In this document: piece after piece, positions 6,285 through 13,761 of the stretch
How positions within the stretch are numbered: position 1 is the first letter of the stretch
Layout of the letters: every line of letters begins with the position of its first letter
Assembly: GCA_027320105.1 (NCBI GenBank)
Contig: DAHVMA010000082.1
Span: 1-19,349 of the forward strand
DNA: 19,349 nt
From: JAKAQB01 sp027320105
GTDB taxonomy: Bacteria > Actinomycetota > Acidimicrobiia > Acidimicrobiales > Palsa-688
Reading direction: 5' to 3'
Translations under genes and position numbers: made by a program
The notes under the pieces: model-generated
What the model saw: the letters and a program-made list of their open reading frames with translations, nothing else
Databases searched by the model: none
What the model was told of the DNA's origin: nothing

Positions 6285-8684
6285 TCACCCCGGCGCCAGC
6301 CAGAGCACGCCGAGGGGTGGCAGGGTGAGGGAGGCGGAGAACGGCTGGCCGTGCCAGGGCTCCGCTTCGGCGAGCACCGCCCCGCCGTTGCCCATACCAC
6401 TCCCGCCCCACTCGGTGGCGTCGGTGTTGAGCAGCTCCCGCCAGGGCCCGGGGAGGGGGAGGCCGACCCGGTAACCCTCATGGGGGACGGGTGTCAGGTT
6501 GGCGATGCATGCGACCATCGGGGGGGCACCGGCGACGTCGCTGCCGGTCGCCGGCCACACCGGCGCCGCCGCATCCGGCTGCGCTCCGCCCGCCGGCGCC
6601 CGCTCCGGGCGGAGCCGGAGGAACGACAGCACGCTGCGGGCGGCGTCACTGGCGTCGATCCACCGGAAGCCGGCGGGCGTGACGTCGTCCTCCCACATAG
6701 CCGGCTGGGAGCGTTGGACCCGGTTCAGCTCGGCGAGCAGACCCCCCAGCCGCTCGTGGTCGCGCCAGTTGTCCCGGATCCACCAGTCGAGCTCCCGGTC
6801 GTGGTCCCACTCTCGCTCAGGGGCGAGCTCGGCGCCCATGAACAGCAGCTGCTTGCCGGGGTGGGCCCACATCCACGCGTAGAGAGCCCGGAGGTTGGCC
6901 AGCTGCTGCCAGCGGTCGCCGGGCATCTTCGCCAGGAGGGACCCCTTGCCGTGGACGACCTCGTCGTGGGAGAGGGGCAGCACGAAGTTCTCCGACCACG
7001 CGTAGACGAGGCCGAAGGTGAGCTCGTTTTGGTGGTAGGACCGGTAGAGCGGGTCGGTGGAGAAGTAGTCGAGCGTGTCGTGCATCCAACCCATGTTCCA
7101 CTTGAAGCCAAACCCGAGGCCGCCGAGGTAGAGGGGCCGGGACACGCCCGGCCAGGCGGTGGACTCCTCGGCGATGACGGTGGCGCCGGGGTGCATCCCG
7201 AAGACGGCCGCGTTGACCTCCCGGAGCAACGCCACCGCCTCGAGGTTCTCCCGGCCGCCGAACTCGTTGGGGAGCCACTCCCCGGCCTTGCGGGAGTAGT
7301 CCAGGTAGAGCATCGACGCGACAGCGTCGACGCGCAGTGCGTCGACGTGGAACTGCTCGACCCAGTACAGGGCGTTGGCTACGAGGAAGTTGCGGACCTC
7401 GTTGCGCCCGAAGTTGAAGACGAGCGTGCCCCAATCCGGGTGCGACCCGCGCCGGGGGTCCTCGTGCTCGTACAACGCCGTCCCGTCGAAGCGGGCGAGG
7501 GCGAAGTCGTCTCGGGGGAAGTGGGCGGGGACCCAGTCGACGATCACGCCGATACCCCGGCGGTGGAGCGCGTCGACCAGGGCGCGGAAGTCATCGGGGG
7601 TCCCGTACCGGGAGGTCGGGGCGTAGTAGCCGGTGACCTGGTAGCCCCAAGACCCCGAGAACGGGTGCTCGGCGACGGGCATGAGCTCCACGTGGGTGAA
7701 GCCGAGCGACGCGACGTGCTCGGGCAGCTGGTCGGCCAGCTCCCGGTAGGTGAGCGGACGTCGCCCGCCGGCGCCGTCGTCGGTCCACCGCCACGACCCG
7801 AGGTGGACCTCGTAGACCGACAATGGCGATCCGATCAGGTCGGCGCGGGCGCGTGCGTCGAGCCACCCACGGTCGCCCCACTCGTGGGCGGCTGCGGCGG
7901 TGACGACCGACGCCGTGGCGGGTGGCACCTCGGCCGAGAACGCCATGGGGTCCGCCTTGAGGACCAGCCGGTTGTCGGCGCCGACCAGCTCGTACTTGTA
8001 GCGGGCGCCCGGACCGACGCCGGGCACGAACAGCTCCCACACGCCGGACTGGCCGAGCGAGCGCATGGGATGCAGGCGGCCGTCCCAGCTGTTCCAGTCG
8101 CCGACGACGCGGACGGCCCGAGCGTTGGGGGCCCACACGGCGAAGGTGGTACCCACCATCCCCTGGTGCTCGCGGGGGTGGGCGCCGAGGACCTCCCACA
8201 GCCGGCGGTGACGACCCTCGCCGAAGAGGTGGAGGTCGAGGTCGCCGACGGTGGGCCAGGCGCGGTAGGGATCGTCGACGCGTACGGTCCATGCCCCGCC
8301 GGGGGAGGAGTAGTCCACCTCGTAGTGGTAGGCGCCAACCTGCTCGTCGAGCGGGCCTTCCCACAGGCCGGCGGGATGGACGAGGTGCAGGCCGCCGCCG
8401 GGGCCGACCGGGACGCCGTCGGCCCGGGCGGCGGTGCCGCTCCGGACGCGCACAGCACTGGCGTTGGGGCGCAAGCAGCGCACCACGCCGCCGTGGCGCC
8501 CGAGGACGGCGTGGGGATCGCTGTGGCGACCCCGGGCGACCAGCTCGAAGCCCCGCCGCTGGTCGGCGCTCGGCGGGTCACCCCCAGGACCCCAGCCCGA
8601 GGTGGAGGAACCGGCGGGCCCGGTCCCATCCCCCGGTGACGGGCTCGTGGGTGAGGGCACGGGGGCGGTGGCGGGCTCGGGCAT
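6285..8684 (-). CDS. glgB: 1,4-alpha-glucan branching enzyme GlgB
   Basis: A 799-residue GH13 enzyme that cuts alpha-1,4-glucan and rejoins it as alpha-1,6 branches. After a Pro/Ser/Gly-rich N-terminal extension (about 1-40) come two CBM48-like domains (HAVLGRHGG; then FAVWAPNARAVRVVGDWNSW). The catalytic barrel contains YEVHLGSWR, nucleophile Asp453 in LRVDAVASMLYLDYSRK, acid/base Glu506 in VIAEES, and Asp574 in LSHDEVVHGKGSL. A C-terminal beta domain ends the protein. The frame stays open further upstream, but that part overlaps the mak coding sequence. ATG at 8684 has AGGAG about 7 bases before it and begins 10 bases after the mak stop. It is the last gene of glgE-treS-mak-glgB and would branch the linear glucan made by GlgE. 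Confidence 0.95.
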   Translation of the reverse strand: MPEPATAPVPSPTSPSPGDGTGPAGSSTSGWGPGGDPPSADQRRGFELVARGRHSDPHAVLGRHGGVVRCLRPNASAVRVRSGTAARADGVPVGPGGGLHLVHPAGLWEGPLDEQVGAYHYEVDYSSPGGAWTVRVDDPYRAWPTVGDLDLHLFGEGRHRRLWEVLGAHPREHQGMVGTTFAVWAPNARAVRVVGDWNSWDGRLHPMRSLGQSGVWELFVPGVGPGARYKYELVGADNRLVLKADPMAFSAEVPPATASVVTAAAAHEWGDRGWLDARARADLIGSPLSVYEVHLGSWRWTDDGAGGRRPLTYRELADQLPEHVASLGFTHVELMPVAEHPFSGSWGYQVTGYYAPTSRYGTPDDFRALVDALHRRGIGVIVDWVPAHFPRDDFALARFDGTALYEHEDPRRGSHPDWGTLVFNFGRNEVRNFLVANALYWVEQFHVDALRVDAVASMLYLDYSRKAGEWLPNEFGGRENLEAVALLREVNAAVFGMHPGATVIAEESTAWPGVSRPLYLGGLGFGFKWNMGWMHDTLDYFSTDPLYRSYHQNELTFGLVYAWSENFVLPLSHDEVVHGKGSLLAKMPGDRWQQLANLRALYAWMWAHPGKQLLFMGAELAPEREWDHDRELDWWIRDNWRDHERLGGLLAELNRVQRSQPAMWEDDVTPAGFRWIDASDAARSVLSFLRLRPERAPAGGAQPDAAAPVWPATGSDVAGAPPMVACIANLTPVPHEGYRVGLPLPGPWRELLNTDATEWGGSGMGNGGAVLAEAEPWHGQPFSASLTLPPLGVLWLAPG

Positions 8685-8694
8685 GGCCCAACTC

Positions 8695-10044
8695 CTACCC
8701 GGCGAGGCGGTCGGTGATCCTCGCCAGCGCGGCGAGCGGGATCGCCTCCCATGCGGGCCGGTAGGACCGCTCGTAGCCCAGTTCGTAGAGCGCCTTGTCG
8801 AGCTCGTAGGCGGCAAGGACGGCCTCACGGTCGACGTCTGGGGGCAGGAGCGAGTCGATCCCGTCCTGGTCCAGGTACCCGGCGACGAAGGCAGCACCGT
8901 TGTGGCTCGCCCAAGCCCCGGCGGCGGCGAGGCTCTCGGTGCCGGCCGTGCCCCGTTCCTGCAGAGCGAAGCGGGCGGCGTAGTCGAAGGACCGGAGCAT
9001 GCCGGCCACGTCCTTCAGCGCAGAGGTCGGCTCGAGGCGCTCCTCGAGGGGTCGCGCCGGCTCCCCCTCGAAGTCAAGGACGTACCAGCCGCCGTCGGCG
9101 CGCATCGCCTGGCCCAGGTGGAAGTCGCCGTGCACCCGGATGGCAGGGCCGGGTCGGGAGACGGCGTCGAGCCGCTCGGCGGCGACCTCGACGCGCCGGC
9201 GTGGCAGGGTCCCGTCGGCGGCGACGCCGAGCAGGCGGTCACGGACCGAGCTCACCACGGCGGCGTACCGGCCGGACACGAGCCGGTCGTGGTCCACCCC
9301 CATCGCCTCCGCCATAGCCAGGTGCAGCTGCGCCGTGACGGCACCGAGCCGTCGGGCCTCCATGGAGAAGTCCCCGCCGGCGGCGGCGGGATCGTCGAGC
9401 CCCGAGTTGTAGAAGTCGCGGAGCGAGGTGAGGGCCAGCGCCCAGCCTTCCGATCCGCCGGCGAGGAACTCCTGGGCGAACCCGAGGTCGTAGTCGCCGC
9501 GTCGCCACACGCCGCGGGGCCGGGCGATGTGGGTGAAGCCGACCCGGTCGAGGGCGGTGGTGACGGCGACGTCAGGGTTGCGGCCGGCGACGAGGCGGCG
9601 GAACACCTTGAGGATGATGCGGTCGTCGTAGACGAGGGAGGTGTTGGACTGCTCCGCACCGACGGGTCGTACACGGGTGGCTGCCTCGGCACCGCCGGTC
9701 ACGATCGGTAGCAGCTCCTTGGCCAGCTCGGCGTCGATGGTGGCGTCGTAGAGGTACCGGTCCTCGAGGCCGGCGATGATGCCGTCGCCGTGGCCCTGGA
9801 GGAGCTCGGGGTGCTCCCCGGCGGGCCGCTCACCGACGAGGACCTGGTAGCGGCTGCCGGCCGCTTCGACGAGGGCGAGGTAAAGGTGGCGGCTCCCGCC
9901 ACCGGTGCTGCACAGCTCCGCCGTCTCGAGCACCGACACCCCGCCGGGACCCAGCTCGTCGGGGCCGGCGTACCACCGCTGGCGGGTGAGGTAGGGGGCC
10001 AGGAGGTCCCCGAGGTCTCCGGGCAGGGCTGCGGTGAGGGTCAT
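8695..10044 (-). CDS. mak: Maltokinase (Mak/Pep2)
   Basis: A 449-residue protein that phosphorylates maltose with ATP to maltose 1-phosphate, the GlgE substrate. It has an aminoglycoside-phosphotransferase-like fold. The N-terminal cap includes LTRQRWYAG; EQSNTSLVYDDRIILKVFRRL marks the nucleotide-binding lobe; VHGDFHLGQ holds the catalytic Asp307; and VLDFEGEP holds metal-binding Asp324. QRWYAG and the DFEGEPARPLEER stretch are typical of actinobacterial maltokinases. ATG at 10042-10044 overlaps the treS stop as ATGA and has GAGGTGA about 9 bases upstream. The open frame extends further, but that part is treS coding sequence. In some bacteria TreS and Mak are fused and in mycobacteria they form a complex; here they are separate but coupled. 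Confidence 0.93.
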   Translation of the reverse strand: MTLTAALPGDLGDLLAPYLTRQRWYAGPDELGPGGVSVLETAELCSTGGGSRHLYLALVEAAGSRYQVLVGERPAGEHPELLQGHGDGIIAGLEDRYLYDATIDAELAKELLPIVTGGAEAATRVRPVGAEQSNTSLVYDDRIILKVFRRLVAGRNPDVAVTTALDRVGFTHIARPRGVWRRGDYDLGFAQEFLAGGSEGWALALTSLRDFYNSGLDDPAAAGGDFSMEARRLGAVTAQLHLAMAEAMGVDHDRLVSGRYAAVVSSVRDRLLGVAADGTLPRRRVEVAAERLDAVSRPGPAIRVHGDFHLGQAMRADGGWYVLDFEGEPARPLEERLEPTSALKDVAGMLRSFDYAARFALQERGTAGTESLAAAGAWASHNGAAFVAGYLDQDGIDSLLPPDVDREAVLAAYELDKALYELGYERSYRPAWEAIPLAALARITDRLAG

Positions 10045-11729
10045 GGGGCGCCGGTCACCTCGAACCAGTAGAAGCCGTAGGGCGCGAGCGTGACGAAGTA
10101 GGGCAGCTCGCCGATCCGGGGGAATGGCACGCGCCCGAGGAGCTCGACAGGCACCTTTCCCTGCCATCGCTGCAGGGGTAGCTCGGCGGGCTGGGCGAAG
10201 CGGGACAGGTTGCAGACGCAGAGGACCGTGTCCACCGGGGAGCCGCCGGCGGCGGCCGGTGAGCTGCGGACGTAGGCGAGGACCGAGGGGTTCTCGGCGG
10301 ACACCACCTCGAAGCTGCCCGTGCCGAGCACGGCGTGCTGGCGGCGGACCTCGAGCATGCGACGGGTCCAGTGCAGCTGGGAGCTCGGGTTGCGCAGCTG
10401 GGCTTCCACATTGACGGCCTGATACCCGTACACAGGGTCCATCAAGGGCGGGAGGTACAGCTGAGCGAAGTCCGCCCGGCTGAAGCCGGCGTTGCGGTCG
10501 GGCGCCCACTGCATGGGCGTGCGGACGCCGTCGCGGTCACCGAGGTAGATGTTGTCGCCCATCCCGATCTCGTCGCCGTAGTACAGGATCGGTGACCCGG
10601 GGAAGCTGAAGAGCAGGGCGTGGAGCAGCTCGGCCACGCGCCTGTCGCCGTCGACGAGGGGCATGAGCCGGCGCCCGATGCCCATGTTGCGCTTCATGCG
10701 CGGGTCCTTGGCGTACTCGGCCCACATGTAGTCCCGCTCCTCGTCGCTGACCATCTCGAGGGTGAGCTCGTCGTGGTTGCGGAGGAAGATGCCCCACTGG
10801 CAGCCGGCGGGGATCTCGGGCGTATGCGACAGGATCTCGGTGACGGGGTAGCGCTGCTCGCGGCGGACGGCCATGAACATGCGCGGCATCACCGGGAAGT
10901 GGAAGCACATGTGGCACTCGTCGCCGTCCCCGAAGTACGCCACCACGTCCTCGGGCCACTGGTTGGCCTCCGCCAGGAGGACGCGGCCCGGGTAGACGGC
11001 ATCGACCTCCTTGCGCAGCCGCTTCAGGTACTCGTGGGTCTCGGGCAAGTTCTCGCCGTTGGTGCCCTCACGCTCGAACAGGTACGGCACGGCGTCGAGG
11101 CGGAAGCCGTCGAGGCCGATGTCGAGCCAGTAGCGGAGGACGTCGAGCATCGTGTCCGCCACTTCGGGGTTGTCGTAGTTGAGGTCCGGCTGGTGGGAGA
11201 AGAACCGGTGCCAGTAGAACTGCCCGCGCTGCGGGTCGAGGGTCCAGTTGGACTTCTCGGTGTCGACGAAGATGATCCGGGCGCCGGCGTAGCGGGTGTC
11301 GTCGTCGCCCCAGACGTACCAATCGGCCTTGGGGTTGGTGCGATCCTGGCGGGACTCGAGGAACCAGGGGTGCTGGTCGCTGGTGTGGTTCATGACGAGG
11401 TCGGCGATGATGCGGATGCCGCGGCGGTGGGACTCCTCGACGAGCTCGACGGCGTCGGCGAGGTCGCCGTACTCGGGGAGGATGGTCCAGAAGTCGGAGA
11501 TGTCGTAGCCGCCGTCGCGCAGCGGCGACTGGTAGAACGGCAGCAGCCAAAGGCAGTCGACACCGAGCCATTGCAGGTAGTCGAGCTTCTCGGTGACACC
11601 CCGCAGGTCGCCGGTGCCGTCACCGTTCGCGTCGAAAAAGCCGCGCACCAAGATCTCGTAGAAGACGGCGTGCTGGAACCATCTCGGGTCGCCACCGGTG
11701 ATCCCGACGCCGCCCGGCGGGCCGCTCAC
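10041..11729 (-). CDS. treS: Trehalose synthase (maltose alpha-D-glucosyltransferase) TreS
   Basis: A 562-residue GH13 enzyme that interconverts trehalose and maltose. The N-terminal block FYEILVRGFFDANGDGTGDL and GGYDISDFWTILPEYG are TreS signatures. Catalytic residues are nucleophile Asp212 in FRLDAVPYLFERE, acid/base Glu254 in LLAEANQWPE, and Asp320 in FLRNHDELTLEM. The sequences YYGDEIGMGDNIYLGDRDGVR and the C-terminal beta domain complete the match. The preferred start is GTG at 11727-11729, which overlaps the glgE stop as GTGA. A GTG at 11798 would add 23 residues but would overlap glgE by over 70 bases. The ribosome site is weak, as expected for a coupled gene. It supplies maltose from trehalose to Mak. 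No C-terminal kinase fusion is present. Confidence 0.95.
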   Translation of the reverse strand: MSGPPGGVGITGGDPRWFQHAVFYEILVRGFFDANGDGTGDLRGVTEKLDYLQWLGVDCLWLLPFYQSPLRDGGYDISDFWTILPEYGDLADAVELVEESHRRGIRIIADLVMNHTSDQHPWFLESRQDRTNPKADWYVWGDDDTRYAGARIIFVDTEKSNWTLDPQRGQFYWHRFFSHQPDLNYDNPEVADTMLDVLRYWLDIGLDGFRLDAVPYLFEREGTNGENLPETHEYLKRLRKEVDAVYPGRVLLAEANQWPEDVVAYFGDGDECHMCFHFPVMPRMFMAVRREQRYPVTEILSHTPEIPAGCQWGIFLRNHDELTLEMVSDEERDYMWAEYAKDPRMKRNMGIGRRLMPLVDGDRRVAELLHALLFSFPGSPILYYGDEIGMGDNIYLGDRDGVRTPMQWAPDRNAGFSRADFAQLYLPPLMDPVYGYQAVNVEAQLRNPSSQLHWTRRMLEVRRQHAVLGTGSFEVVSAENPSVLAYVRSSPAAAGGSPVDTVLCVCNLSRFAQPAELPLQRWQGKVPVELLGRVPFPRIGELPYFVTLAPYGFYWFEVTGAP

Positions 11730-13702
11730 GGGTCCGTGGCCGGCGGCCGGTTGGGCGCCTCGGAGCGCAGGTCGAAGATGTGCCCCACCCTCCACCACGG
11801 CTCCAACCGCACGAACGCCGCCGGGCCGGACCAGACGAAGCGCTCCCCCGACAGGAGGTCGACGACCGGGAAGGGGCGGTCACCAGGGAGGCCGAGGGCG
11901 TCGAGATCCAGGTGGACCATCGACTCCTGCACGCCCAACGGGTCGAGGGTGACCGCCACGAGCAGCGCGTCGGTGCCGTCGTCACTGACCTTCGCGTAGG
12001 CGAAGACCTCGGGGTTGTCGGTGGGCAGCAGGTGCAGGTTGCGCAGCCGCTGCAGGGCCGGGTGGCTGCGGCGGATCCGGTTGACCGAGGCCATGAGAGG
12101 GGCAAGGGTCCCGGGCCGGTCGAAGTCCCGGTGACGGATCTCGTACTTCTCGGAGTGGCGGTACTCCTCGTTGGTCTCCGACGCCGGCTCGTTCTCGTAC
12201 AGCTCGTAGCCGCTGTAGACGCCGTACGAAGGTGACAGCGTGGCTGCGAGCAGGTAGCGCAGGGCGAACGCCGCCGGCGGCCCGTTGCGCAGCGGGCCGG
12301 ACAGTATGTCTGGCGTGTTGGGCCAGAAGTTGGGGCGGAAGAAGTCCGCCGCCCTTCCCTCGGTCAGCTCCTCCATGTACGCCCACAGGCCCTCCTCGCC
12401 GTCGCGCTCGGTTCGCCACGCGAAGTAGGTGTAGCTCTGCGAGAAGCCGACCTCGGCGAGCTTCTCCATCACCCGCGGCTGGGTGAACGCCTCGGCGAGC
12501 AAGACCACGTCGGGGTGGCGGGACTGGACGGACGGGATCAGCCACTCCCAGAAGGCGATGGGCTTGGTGTGCGGGTTGTCCACCCGGTAGAGCCGCACCC
12601 CGAGGCCGATCCAGTGCTCGAGGATGTCGCGGCACGCCTGCCAGAGCGCGACGCGGTCCTCGTCGCGTGCTGGCCAGAAGTTGAGCGGGTAGACGTCCTG
12701 GTACGTCTTGGGCGGGTTCTCGGCGTAGGCGATCGAGCCGTCCGGTCGATGGTGGAACCACTCCGGGTGCTCGTGCACCCAGGGGTGGTCCGGCGAGCAC
12801 TGCAGTGCGTAGTCGAGAGCCAGCTCCATGCCGTTGGCCTCAACGGTCTCGCGAAGGTGCACGAAGTCCTCGAGCGAGCCGAGGCCGGCATCGATGGCGG
12901 TGTGGCCCCCGTCCGCCCCGCCGATCGCCCAGGGGCTGCCGGGGTCGTCGGGGCCGGCGGCGACGGTGTTGTCACGTCCCTTGCGGTGTGTCACGCCGAT
13001 CGGGTGGATCGGCGGCAGGTAGACCACGTCGAAGGCGAGCTGGGCGATCTGCGCCACCCGTTCCTCGGTGCCCTTGAAGCCGCCGTAGGAGCGGGGGAAC
13101 AGCTCGTACCAGGCCCCGACCAGGGCGCGCTCTCGGTCCACCCAGAGCGGCTTGGGCGGGGCGACGGTCAGGTCATGGGCACCGTCGGGGCCGGCGAGGG
13201 CGTCGGCCACCTGACGGGTCAGGGCGGGACGGAGCCGCTCGACGGGGTCGAGGGTCGCGTCGGCGAGGGCGGCGGCGGCCTGTTGGACCTCGGGACGAGG
13301 GCGGCCGGCGGGGTCGCGGGCAGAGCGTTCCAGCAGCTCGATGCCCTCGGCCACCTCGACCGACACGTCCTCGCCGGCGTCGAGCCTGGCCAGCACCCGC
13401 TCCTTCCAGCTCCCGTAGCGGTCGGTCCACGCCTGCACGACCAGCTGGTGGCGGCCGACCCTGCCGGCCACGATCGTCCCGGTCCACAGGTTGCTGGCGG
13501 CCGCGGTCAGGACCGCGACCGACTCGGGGGTGCTGCGGCCCTCGGCGTAGAGCTGCACCCGGGCGGCGAGCACGTCATGGCCGTCCTTGAAGATCACGGC
13601 CCTGACCGGGATCGCCTCACCGACGACGGCCTTGGCTGAGAAGCCCGGCTCGGACGCTCGGGGGCGGATGTCGTCGATCACGATGCGTCCCGTCACCGGC
13701 AT
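11726..13702 (-). CDS. glgE: Alpha-1,4-glucan:maltose-1-phosphate maltosyltransferase GlgE
   Basis: A 658-residue GH13_3 enzyme that adds maltosyl units from maltose 1-phosphate to growing alpha-1,4-glucan. The start (GRIVIDDIRPRAS) and FSAKAVVGEAIPVRAVIFKDGHD are the typical GlgE N-terminal domain. VVYLPPIHPIGVTHRKG, ENPPKTYQDVYPLNF, nucleophile Asp375 in YRVDNPHTKPIAFWEWLI, acid/base Glu404 in LLAEAFTQP and Asp465 in NFWPNTPDIL follow. The 29-residue spacing between nucleophile and acid/base is as in Streptomyces GlgE. ATG at 13702 is used here. GTG at 13696 (VTGRIVIDD) is an equally good start because TAGCTT lies 7 bases before it, suggesting a leaderless mRNA. A GTG at 13759 would overlap the glgP promoter. 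It heads the four-gene operon and is divergent from glgP. Confidence 0.95.
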   Translation of the reverse strand: MPVTGRIVIDDIRPRASEPGFSAKAVVGEAIPVRAVIFKDGHDVLAARVQLYAEGRSTPESVAVLTAAASNLWTGTIVAGRVGRHQLVVQAWTDRYGSWKERVLARLDAGEDVSVEVAEGIELLERSARDPAGRPRPEVQQAAAALADATLDPVERLRPALTRQVADALAGPDGAHDLTVAPPKPLWVDRERALVGAWYELFPRSYGGFKGTEERVAQIAQLAFDVVYLPPIHPIGVTHRKGRDNTVAAGPDDPGSPWAIGGADGGHTAIDAGLGSLEDFVHLRETVEANGMELALDYALQCSPDHPWVHEHPEWFHHRPDGSIAYAENPPKTYQDVYPLNFWPARDEDRVALWQACRDILEHWIGLGVRLYRVDNPHTKPIAFWEWLIPSVQSRHPDVVLLAEAFTQPRVMEKLAEVGFSQSYTYFAWRTERDGEEGLWAYMEELTEGRAADFFRPNFWPNTPDILSGPLRNGPPAAFALRYLLAATLSPSYGVYSGYELYENEPASETNEEYRHSEKYEIRHRDFDRPGTLAPLMASVNRIRRSHPALQRLRNLHLLPTDNPEVFAYAKVSDDGTDALLVAVTLDPLGVQESMVHLDLDALGLPGDRPFPVVDLLSGERFVWSGPAAFVRLEPWWRVGHIFDLRSEAPNRPPATDP

Positions 13703-13761
13703 CAAGCTAGAACGTCCGGCCGATGAGGGACGGGCCCCCCGCCGCAGGTACCGTGGCACCG
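13697..13761. promoter_or_regulatory. Shared divergent promoter region for glgE and glgP
   Basis: On the + strand TACCGT (13749-13754) is followed after 7 bases by the glgP GTG. On the minus strand TAGCTT (13709-13704) is followed after 7 bases by GTG (13696) of glgE. Both fit a TANNNT -10 placed for transcription starting on the start codon, that is, leaderless messages. Neither gene has a convincing Shine-Dalgarno. No clear -35 or operator is seen in the G/C-rich centre. The two predicted starts are 65 bases apart. Confidence 0.5.

Noticed and set aside
6019..6481. Open frames crossing the glgB 3' end and the intergenic region as possible extra genes
   Set aside because: They are short, Arg/Pro/Ser-rich, without a ribosome site or family similarity, and half of each is out-of-frame glgB sequence.
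6279..8639. A 786-codon open frame on the + strand opposite glgB
   Set aside because: The product is rich in Gly, Val, Arg and Glu with no domain, and is the expected antisense shadow of a GC-rich gene. glgB has all its catalytic motifs on the other strand.
8685..8897. N-terminal extension of glgB to 8897
   Set aside because: The extra 71 residues lie inside mak and are low-complexity. ATG at 8684 has a good AGGAG site.
10045..10509. N-terminal extension of the maltokinase frame to 10509
   Set aside because: It overlaps the C-terminal coding part of treS. ATG at 10044 with GAGGTGA and an ATGA overlap is far better.
10620..11999. A 459-codon + strand frame opposite treS and glgE
   Set aside because: Low-complexity Val/Glu/Asp-rich translation crossing the treS/glgE junction, with no recognisable family. 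It is a shadow of the minus-strand genes.
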